DNA from: an uncultured Akkermansia sp.
Lineage (GTDB): Bacteria; Verrucomicrobiota; Verrucomicrobiia; Verrucomicrobiales; Akkermansiaceae
Reading direction: 5' to 3'
DNA: 11,611 nucleotides
NCBI GenBank assembly: GCA_900766865.1
Contig: CAAFXA010000019.1
Span: 1 to 11,611, forward strand
Program-made: the position numbers and the translations under genes
Shown here: positions 6,851-11,611 of the stretch, in pieces
How positions within the stretch are numbered: position 1 is the stretch's first letter
Layout of the letters: every line of letters begins with the position of its first letter
Notes under the pieces: model-generated
The model's input: the letters and a program-made list of their open reading frames with translations, nothing else
Told to the model about the DNA's origin: nothing
The model's database searches: none

Positions 6851-6873
6851 CGGCGTCCAGGGGTAGGACGTCG
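6851..6873 (-). other. Leader hairpin with conserved block, lipoprotein unit 2
   Basis: CGACGTCC and GGACGCCG can pair on the minus-strand transcript (eight positions, one A-C mismatch) around a 7-nt loop TACCCCT. The central CCTACCCCTGGACG is the block shared with unit 1. The pairing is not preserved in unit 1, so sequence rather than structure may matter. Confidence 0.4.
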
Positions 6874-6881
6874 GCGGGAGC

Positions 6882-6911
6882 AGTATACACAAAAAAAATG
6901 GTTTGTAAAGC
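6882..6911 (-). promoter_or_regulatory. Sigma70-like promoter of micro-lipoprotein 2
   Basis: On the minus strand TTTACA (6909-6904), preceded by GC, is 16 bp from TATACT (6887-6882). The spacer contains a run of eight T (A at 6891-6898). Confidence 0.75.
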
Positions 6912-6997
6912 CTTAAATGCGATTTTTTCTTAATAATTTGCAGAATTGAGCCATTTTGGACACAAAATAGTTGCAAAATAGAGGGGATTGTGAGACG

Positions 6998-8335
6998 ATG
7001 AGCACCGAGATGCAGAATACAGATACCATAGCCGCCATAGCGACCCCACCGGGCACAGGAGCAATAGCCGTTATCCGAGTGAGTGGTCCCGGGGCAACAG
7101 CCGTGATGCATGCTTGTTGCGGGCGGCAGCTGGAACCCCGCCGGGCAACACTGGTGCGCATGAAGGATGCTGCCGGGCGTGTGGTGGATGAGGTGGTGGC
7201 CACCTGGTTTGCCGGGCCTGCCAGCTATACAGGCGAGGATGTGGTGGAGGTGAGCTGCCATGGTGGTATGCTGGTAACGCGTCGCGTGCTGGAGCGTTTA
7301 CTGGAGTGCGGGGCCCGCCCTGCGGAGCCGGGTGAGTTTTCACGTCGCTCTTTTGAAAATGGGAAAATGGATCTCACCCAGGCGGAGGCGGTGATGGACA
7401 TTATATCGGCAGGCAGCGATCTTGCGTTGCGTGCAGCACACAATCAGCTGCATGGTGCTATCAGTGGGCGGGTGGCTGCTGCTGTGGACAGACTGATATC
7501 TGTTGCAGCGCATGTGGAAGCGTATATCGATTTTCCGGAGGAGGATATTGCCCCGGATACCACAGAAGAGCTGGTGGCTGGCATAGATGCTGTGGTGGCG
7601 GAGCTGCGAGCTCTGCTGGCCACAGCGGACGAGGGCCGTCTGTTGCGTGAAGGCGTGCGCACTGCCATTGTGGGGCCGCCGAATGTGGGTAAATCCAGCC
7701 TTCTGAACATGCTGCTGGGCTATGAGCGAGCTATTGTGAGTTCTACTGCGGGAACAACCCGCGACACTATCGAGGAGAGCGTTACCCTGGGCGGGCTGCG
7801 CCTGAGGCTGATAGACACGGCCGGTCTGCATGAGAGTGAGGATGCTATTGAATGTGCCGGCATGGAGCGGAGCCGTCGTGCCGGAGCAGAGGCCGACCTG
7901 GTACTGGAAGTGGCGGATGCCACCATGCCGCCTCAACGCCCGGCGCTGCCGGAGAATGGCGCTGCGCATTTGCTGCTGCTCAATAAGTGCGACTTGCCCG
8001 AGCATTCTTCCTGGCAAGGAGTGGAGGCCATTCGCCTTTCCTGCCGTACCGGGCAGGGGAGTGATACTCTGGCCGATGCCATAACGAAGCTCTTTCTGCA
8101 TGGCCACGCAGAGACGGACTCTCTGGCAGCCATCAATACCCGCCACCGCTACGCTCTGCAGCAGGCTCTGGATTTTCTGGCCACGGCGCGTGCAGGACTG
8201 TTGGCTGCGGAGTCTCCGGAGCTGATGGATATTGACCTTCGCGCGGCACTGGATGCGCTGGGGTCCATATCCGGTCGTGTGGATACGGAGGACATTCTGA
8301 CTCGCGTGTTTGCAACATTCTGCCTCGGTAAATGA
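6998..8335 (+). CDS. mnmE: tRNA uridine-5-carboxymethylaminomethyl modification GTPase MnmE
   Basis: MnmE works with MnmG to modify the wobble uridine of certain tRNAs in the cytoplasm. The 445-residue product matches the usual length. The N-terminal tetrahydrofolate-binding domain starts with TIAAIATPPGTGAIAVIRVSG, and helical segments include ENGKMDLTQAEAVMDII. The inserted G domain has GPPNVGKSS (226-234), the switch TAGTTRD (250-256), DTAG (273-276) and NKCD (329-332). The protein ends in FCLGK, holding the conserved C-terminal Cys (C442). All catalytic motifs are intact. The ATG at 6998 was chosen as the first in a good position; a second at 7010 (MQNTDTIAAI) is also possible. GAGGGG lies 13 nt upstream, rather far for a ribosome site. 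No convincing promoter is seen; TTGGAC-17-TAGAGG (6956-6984) is a weak candidate. MnmG is not in the window. Confidence 0.97.
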   Translation: MSTEMQNTDTIAAIATPPGTGAIAVIRVSGPGATAVMHACCGRQLEPRRATLVRMKDAAGRVVDEVVATWFAGPASYTGEDVVEVSCHGGMLVTRRVLERLLECGARPAEPGEFSRRSFENGKMDLTQAEAVMDIISAGSDLALRAAHNQLHGAISGRVAAAVDRLISVAAHVEAYIDFPEEDIAPDTTEELVAGIDAVVAELRALLATADEGRLLREGVRTAIVGPPNVGKSSLLNMLLGYERAIVSSTAGTTRDTIEESVTLGGLRLRLIDTAGLHESEDAIECAGMERSRRAGAEADLVLEVADATMPPQRPALPENGAAHLLLLNKCDLPEHSSWQGVEAIRLSCRTGQGSDTLADAITKLFLHGHAETDSLAAINTRHRYALQQALDFLATARAGLLAAESPELMDIDLRAALDALGSISGRVDTEDILTRVFATFCLGK

Positions 8336-8379
8336 GGTACAAGAGCTGTTATTTGCGCAATACAGTATAAAAGTCTTCT

Positions 8380-8396
8380 TTTTTGCTTGCCATGGG
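8380..8396 (+). repeat. 17-bp promoter repeat, copy 2
   Basis: Identical to 2293-2309 (TTTTTGCTTGCCATGGG). It begins about 45 bp after the mnmE stop codon and provides the -35 box of the next gene. Confidence 0.8.
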
Positions 8397-8415
8397 CGGG
8401 GTTGGGGTGTAAATT
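8385..8415 (+). promoter_or_regulatory. Promoter of the Pro/Cys-rich secreted protein gene
   Basis: TTGCCA (8387-8392), preceded by GC, is 17 bp from TAAATT (8410-8415). The same -10 hexamer follows a G run in the ndk promoter. The leader would be about 19 nt. Confidence 0.55.
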
Positions 8416-8440
8416 CCTTATTGAATCCCATTCCGATATT

Positions 8441-9217
8441 ATGACCAGAACAAGCATACTTTCTGTAATTGCAGCTGTGGCGTTTGCTCCGGCTGTTGTA
8501 GCGCAGGCTCCGGCTCCCCTGCCCGAGGGCGTTACTGTGACGACTCGTGCTTTCATCAATGGCAAGGAGGTAACACCGGAGGAGGCACAGAAGCTGATGC
8601 AGGGTGTAATCGTGCGCACCCTGGGGCGTGAGGTTGCCCCGGCTGTTGCACCCGCTCCGGAGCCGCCTAAGCCGGCCGAGCCCTGCTGCTCGAACCCGGA
8701 CTGCACATGTGGCCCCGCCCCTAAGCCCTGCGAATGCAAACCCGGTGCCGTTTGTGGCCCTCAGAATACACCGGCACCCACCCCGAAACCTGCGCCCACA
8801 GCTGCGCCGGCTCCGGCCGGTGATGCCGATACGACTCTGCCCCCGGGGGTGAAGATTATCAGGCTGCGCCCGGCTCGTCCTGCAGTGGCCGCCAAGCCCG
8901 CAGAGCCTGCCAAATCTGCAGCTCCCACCTGTCCCAAGTGTGGCAAGAGCCGCTTGGCTCCGTCCCGCCCCGCTGGTGAGCCGCCCTGTGGCAAGGCGCT
9001 TCCCTTTGACAAGCCGGAGATGACTCCCCTCCCCCCCTGTACCAAGCTTCATGGGAAGGTGGTGCGCCCCGCTGTGCAGGTGCGCCGTATCGAGCGCCCG
9101 GCACCGCCGTCCTCCGCAGTAGAATCCCCCAAGGCCGTCAAGGTGATTATCAATGGCGTGGAGGCCATTGTTCCCGTTAAGCCCGAGGGCGTGAACATTA
9201 CTATTAAGCCCCTGTAA
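8441..9217 (+). CDS. Secreted Pro/Ala-rich, Cys-clustered protein of unknown function
   Basis: No known family is recognised. The 258-residue product has a signal peptide (1-22, MTRTSILSVIAAVAFAPAVVAQ). A short ordered-looking piece follows (LPEGVTVTTRAFINGKEVTPEEAQ). A cysteine cluster, PCCSNPDCTCGPAPKPCECK at 81-100, is followed by one more Cys at 105. After a Pro/Ala/Thr linker and a second LPPGVKIIRLRP piece, CPKCG (164-168) and two further Cys (183, 200) appear. The end (KAVKVIINGVEAIVPVKPEG...) resembles the N-terminal piece: both carry an ING turn and a PEGV/I beta motif. Eleven Cys outside the signal peptide, several in CxC or CxxC spacing, suggest metal binding or disulfides, but the Pro-rich setting fits no known zinc domain. 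It has its own promoter and ends at a strong hairpin. No Shine-Dalgarno sequence is present. It probably acts in the cell envelope. Confidence 0.85.
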   Translation: MTRTSILSVIAAVAFAPAVVAQAPAPLPEGVTVTTRAFINGKEVTPEEAQKLMQGVIVRTLGREVAPAVAPAPEPPKPAEPCCSNPDCTCGPAPKPCECKPGAVCGPQNTPAPTPKPAPTAAPAPAGDADTTLPPGVKIIRLRPARPAVAAKPAEPAKSAAPTCPKCGKSRLAPSRPAGEPPCGKALPFDKPEMTPLPPCTKLHGKVVRPAVQVRRIERPAPPSSAVESPKAVKVIINGVEAIVPVKPEGVNITIKPL

Positions 9218-9244
9218 CGGGAAGTACAGCTATACTGAATGCAG

Positions 9245-9275
9245 CGCCCCCTCATCTGTTCCGGGTGAGGGGGCG
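9245..9275. terminator. Bidirectional hairpin between convergent genes
   Basis: A perfect 10-bp GC-rich stem CGCCCCCTCA / TGAGGGGGCG (9245-9254, 9266-9275) closes an 11-nt loop. The T run after it is poor (TTCTCTGTT). It sits between the stop codons at 9217 and 9284 and probably ends both transcripts. Confidence 0.75.
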
Positions 9276-9283
9276 TTCTCTGT

Positions 9284-10156
9284 TCAGAGCGCAATGGTCA
9301 GAATGTCCAGCAGGATGGTGAGAATGGCCAGTGTTTCGGCGTCTGCTCTGTCATCTGCCCATTCTTTCACCATGTATTGCGCCGGTGGAGGAGGGGCGCC
9401 TTTAAGTTGTTTGCGGGCTCTGGGCGTGTCCTGCTGCAGGCGGAATGTTTCTGCGAGGGCCTTTGTGTAGTTGAAAGAGGGGCGCATATCCCGTGCGCGG
9501 CGCAGGTGGGTGATGGCTTCGTCCCAATTCTCAGCATTGCGCTCAATTAAGCCCATCAGGAAGTGGCCTTCGGGGTCGGCAGGGTATGTGCGCAGAGCTT
9601 GCGATGCCAGGGTACGCCCCAACCGCCAGTTGCCATTGGAGCAGGCCTCCGCTGCAGCCTTCAGGCTTTCGTTGCCGCTGGCCGGGGAGAGGCTGTAGGT
9701 GTAGGTGACAACATGTGGCACCATGGCATTTGCCACCTGGTGTGCCATGTTTTCCATTGCTGCGGATACTGTGGCACCGCTGCCGGAGAATTCCTTGCTC
9801 AGGATGTGGCGGGAGCGGTGGGTCAGCTGTATGGTGCCGGTTACCGTCTCTGTGCTATCCGGGGGACAGGTGCATTCATCCATACTGCTGCAGGTATGCA
9901 CCGTCTCCCAGGAGGTGTTAGTGCGCAGGGGCCCCACGAAAAGATTGCTTGCAGCATCCGGGCGGAGGTGGTAGAAATGCCGCGTCTCCAGGTTGCGAAC
10001 CATTGCATCCACCATCTCATCATCTGCTGCGCTGATGCTCAGGCTGGTGCCTCGCTCCAGGTCTGCCACCGCGGGCACAAGGTGGGTCAGCTGGATACGG
10101 GTGCTGCAGGCACTCAGTATCAGGCATATCAGAGGGAGGAAATAGAGGGATTTCAT
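9284..10156 (-). CDS. TPR-containing lipoprotein of unknown function
   Basis: The 290-residue product has a lipoprotein signal (MKSLYFLPLICLILSAC; lipobox LSAC, Cys17), so it is membrane-anchored and exposed outside the cytoplasm. Residues 20-150 form a mixed domain with strands (RIQLTHLVPA, TVTGTIQLTHRS). It includes a Cys cluster, CSSMDECTCPP (89-99), probably on a loop. Residues 163-250 are helical and carry a tetratricopeptide-like pair (EGHFLMGLIERNAENWDEAI, then HLRRARDMRPS), which suggests a protein partner. The chain ends in an unusual hydrophobic stretch, LAILTILLDILTIAL (276-290). It lies 34 bp downstream of the DedA gene on the same strand with no terminator or promoter between, so the two are probably co-transcribed. 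The 34-nt gap holds pyrimidine-rich sequence and no ribosome binding site. The family is not named; the TPR assignment is fairly sure. Confidence 0.85.
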   Translation of the reverse strand: MKSLYFLPLICLILSACSTRIQLTHLVPAVADLERGTSLSISAADDEMVDAMVRNLETRHFYHLRPDAASNLFVGPLRTNTSWETVHTCSSMDECTCPPDSTETVTGTIQLTHRSRHILSKEFSGSGATVSAAMENMAHQVANAMVPHVVTYTYSLSPASGNESLKAAAEACSNGNWRLGRTLASQALRTYPADPEGHFLMGLIERNAENWDEAITHLRRARDMRPSFNYTKALAETFRLQQDTPRARKQLKGAPPPPAQYMVKEWADDRADAETLAILTILLDILTIAL

Positions 10157-10190
10157 GAGGGTAGTCGGGTATTTGAGTCGAGGGGGGAAA

Positions 10191-10841
10191 TCAGGCGTTG
10201 GCTTCGCTGTCTTTCTCTCGCGTCAGGTATTTCATGAGCGCATAGAGTGCGGCCAGCAGTACCACACCTGCTACGATGAGGTGTGCCTCCGACTTAACGG
10301 CATCGATGAGCGCCTCGGGGGATTCCAGAATCCCGGGGTGCTCTCGGCCTACCTTGTCGCCAAACCAGGCCAGCACCCAGCACCACATGGCCGAACCGGT
10401 GATGGTGGTGAGGCTGAACATGGCAAAATTCACCTTTGCCATACCTGCCGGTATGGAGATGAGGTGGCGGATGACGGGCAGGAAACGCGAGAAGAAGATG
10501 CCGGCTGTGGAATACTTGCGCATGAAGACTTCTGCCTTTTCCACCTTGTGCTGCGGCATGAAGAAGTACTTGCCGTAGCGGTAGATGAAGGGGCGACCAA
10601 CCCACAGCGCACACATATACATCACCACAGAGCCGAGGTATGAGCCAATGGTGCCGGCCAGCACTACCCCCCAGAAGTTCATTTCTGCATTCGGCAGAGC
10701 TGCCAGAATGGCGGCGGGGGGGACAACTATTTCGCTGGGTACGGGCAGAATGGAGCTCTCCATGGCCATGAGGAGTATCACGCCCCAGTAGCCCCAGTCC
10801 ACTACCCATCCCATCCAGATGCTGATAAGTTCGTGTAGCAT
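10191..10841 (-). CDS. DedA-family (SNARE-associated/VTT) inner-membrane protein
   Basis: DedA proteins are proton-dependent inner-membrane proteins; family members recycle undecaprenyl phosphate or move phospholipids, supporting envelope synthesis. The 216-residue product has the usual length. The N-terminal re-entrant region is MESSILPVPSEIVVPPAA (27-44) with the conserved acidic and Pro-Ser-Glu residues. The second motif is FFSRFLPVIRHLISIPAG (116-133) with the conserved Arg pair, followed by AKVNFAMF. Hydrophobic segments at about 12-34, 55-80, 140-160 and 187-206 fit the fold. Which substrate this paralogue handles cannot be read from the sequence. It is the first gene of a likely operon with the TPR lipoprotein; the pairing hints at a shared envelope role. 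Its promoter is interleaved with the ndk terminator, and no Shine-Dalgarno sequence precedes the ATG. Confidence 0.94.
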   Translation of the reverse strand: MLHELISIWMGWVVDWGYWGVILLMAMESSILPVPSEIVVPPAAILAALPNAEMNFWGVVLAGTIGSYLGSVVMYMCALWVGRPFIYRYGKYFFMPQHKVEKAEVFMRKYSTAGIFFSRFLPVIRHLISIPAGMAKVNFAMFSLTTITGSAMWCWVLAWFGDKVGREHPGILESPEALIDAVKSEAHLIVAGVVLLAALYALMKYLTREKDSEANA

Positions 10842-10851
10842 GTTAATGAGT

Positions 10852-10882
10852 GTTATACAAAAAGCAAGTTACGATATCACAA
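10852..10882 (-). promoter_or_regulatory. Candidate dedA promoter inside the ndk terminator
   Basis: On the minus strand TATAAC (10857-10852) lies 10 bp before the ATG. TTGTGA (10882-10877), 19 bp further upstream, sits in the loop of the ndk terminator hairpin. The long spacer makes the -35 uncertain; the -10 is better. Confidence 0.45.
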
Positions 10883-10901
10883 CCGCTCTATCGTAACTTG
10901 C
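10859..10901 (-). terminator. Rho-independent terminator of ndk
   Basis: A perfect 13-bp inverted repeat GCAAGTTACGATA / TATCGTAACTTGC (10864-10876, 10889-10901) closes a 12-nt loop and is followed on the minus strand by five T. Confidence 0.9.
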
Positions 10902-10936
10902 GCTTTTCCTTTGCCGGCAGGCAGAGGAGCTGGAAA

Positions 10937-11389
10937 TCAGTCGATGTTGTCAAAAAGCTCCTCCGGCTTGAAGAAGCGCTTAATTTCCACCTCGGCGCTT
11001 TCCGGGGAGTCGGAAGCGTGGCAGATATTCAGCATGCTGTTGGTGCCGTAGTCGCCGCGAATGGTACCTTTATCGGCCTTCATGGAGTTGGTCGGCCCCA
11101 GAATGCTGCGAACGCGGGTGATGACGCCGGGACCACTGAGCACCAGTGCCACAACGGGGCTGGTCTGCATGAAGGCGGACAGCGTCGGGAAGAGCGGCTT
11201 GTCGTCAATCACGAGGTCGATGATGTGGGCGTAGTGCTCACGCAGAATGGCATCGTCCAGCTGCATCATTTTCATGCCGCGCAGGCGGAACCCCTCGGCC
11301 AAAAGACGCTGCAGGATAACACCGGAGAGGTTCTTGCGTACGCAATCCGGCTTAAAAAGAATAAGTGTTTTTTCGTCGCGGTTCATCAT
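10937..11389 (-). CDS. ndk: Nucleoside diphosphate kinase
   Basis: NDK transfers the gamma phosphate between nucleoside triphosphates and diphosphates through a phosphohistidine, balancing NTP and dNTP pools in the cytoplasm. The 150-residue length is typical. Visible signatures are TLILFKPDCVRKNLSG (K13 binds phosphate), GPTNSMKADKGTIRGDYG, and the active-site segment NICHASDS with catalytic His124. The usual TNPxxAxPGTIRGD loop has lost both prolines here (TNSMKADKGTIRGD), and the Gly after the catalytic His is Ala; neither removes a catalytic residue. Two adjacent ATG codons (11389 and 11386) are possible starts. The gene has a near-consensus promoter and a strong terminator, so it is probably transcribed alone. 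Confidence 0.97.
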   Translation of the reverse strand: MMNRDEKTLILFKPDCVRKNLSGVILQRLLAEGFRLRGMKMMQLDDAILREHYAHIIDLVIDDKPLFPTLSAFMQTSPVVALVLSGPGVITRVRSILGPTNSMKADKGTIRGDYGTNSMLNICHASDSPESAEVEIKRFFKPEELFDNID

Positions 11390-11411
11390 GTGTGTGTATG
11401 TTCGTGGCCTT

Positions 11412-11440
11412 AATTTACCCCCAGAGGCATTATATGTCAA
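11412..11440 (-). promoter_or_regulatory. Sigma70-like promoter of ndk
   Basis: On the minus strand a perfect TTGACA (11440-11435) is 17 bp from TAAATT (11417-11412). The leader would be about 15 nt. A TATAAT directly after the TTGACA has no properly spaced -35 of its own. Confidence 0.75.
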
Positions 11441-11504
11441 GAAAAATGCAATTGCTTGCGGGGCAAAGGATGCTACCGGAAGTTGAATATCCGCTGCTCT
11501 ATTG

Positions 11505-11611
11505 TCAGACGTTTGCAAGTGTCTTTGCCCGGGCCTCCAGGGCTTGGGGGGTATTCGGAAGGGTATCTTCCTGCACTTCGTCCAGCAGTGTTTTGAGGAT
11601 GCAGATCGGAA
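11505..11611 (-). CDS. C-terminal end of an unidentified protein (5' part outside window)
   Basis: On the minus strand one frame is open from the window edge to a TGA at 11507-11505. It encodes 34 residues that read like a real C-terminal helix pair: PICILKTLLDEVQED, then TLPNTPQALEARAKTLANV. The other two frames in this strand give Pro/Arg/Ser-rich sequences typical of non-coding frames. No family can be named from so little. It lies 115 bp upstream of ndk, which has its own promoter in that gap. Confidence 0.55.
   Translation of the reverse strand, partial: PICILKTLLDEVQEDTLPNTPQALEARAKTLANV

Noticed and set aside
8346..8365. A hairpin after mnmE (CTGT-ATT / AAT-ACAG) as its terminator.
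   Set aside because: The stem is AT-rich with a bulge, and the T run is more than ten bases away.
7340..9052. A 570-codon open frame on the minus strand opposite mnmE and the following gene.
   Set aside because: Its product is rich in Arg, Gln, His, Ser and Cys with no domain motif, spans the intergenic promoter region, and is antisense to a fully convincing mnmE. Long antisense frames are expected in GC-rich coding DNA.
11425..11440. TATAAT adjoining the ndk -35 box as a -10 element.
   Set aside because: No -35-like hexamer lies 16-18 bp upstream of it; TTGACA-17-TAAATT is the better pair.
1..11611. Search for tRNA or rRNA genes, CRISPR repeats, insertion sequences, integrase or phage genes, and defence systems.
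   Set aside because: None was seen. Coding density, strand changes and terminators look like ordinary chromosome.

Overview
The window is a compact, GC-rich bacterial chromosome segment with mostly housekeeping and cell-envelope genes. It has no mobile element, CRISPR array, tRNA or rRNA that I can see. The gene types, the many small secreted or lipid-anchored hypothetical proteins, the canonical sigma70-like promoters and the near absence of Shine-Dalgarno sequences suggest a Verrucomicrobiota member, perhaps Akkermansia-like. That assignment is inference from style and not proven by a marker gene.

Layout, plus strand first: the 3' end of pyruvate phosphate dikinase (1-1010) with a strong terminator; a secreted acidic protein of unknown function built around an internally duplicated helical domain (1138-2226); a Ppx/GppA-type phosphatase fold fused to an HD domain, with degraded phosphatase motifs (2338-3906); and an exported ankyrin-repeat protein (4047-5372). 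The ankyrin gene meets, tail to tail with 4 bp between, a minus-strand oligopeptide-type ABC ATPase (5377-6159). Upstream of the ATPase, also on the minus strand, lie two tandem copies of a complete miniature transcription unit (about 6197-6481 and 6611-6911). Each has its own promoter, leader, 38-40 codon lipoprotein gene, small 3' hairpin and terminator. Diverging from these is mnmE (6998-8335), followed by a secreted Pro/Ala/Cys-rich protein (8441-9217).

A bidirectional hairpin (9245-9275) separates that gene from a minus-strand block. In transcription order the block is the end of an unidentified gene (11611-11505), ndk (11389-10937), a DedA-family membrane protein (10841-10191) and a TPR lipoprotein (10156-9284), the last two forming a likely two-gene operon. 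The ndk terminator hairpin is interleaved with the dedA promoter.

The most interesting signals are: (i) the duplicated micro-lipoprotein units, whose 3' hairpins keep their shape while their sequence changes; (ii) a recurring extended -35 element, GCTTGnCA, in front of six genes, including a 17-bp exact repeat at two of them; (iii) several genes whose best promoter places the transcript start only a few bases before the ATG; (iv) the Ppx-like protein lacking its usual phosphate- and metal-binding residues; and (v) the internally duplicated secreted protein. No multi-gene defence or biosynthetic system is visible.
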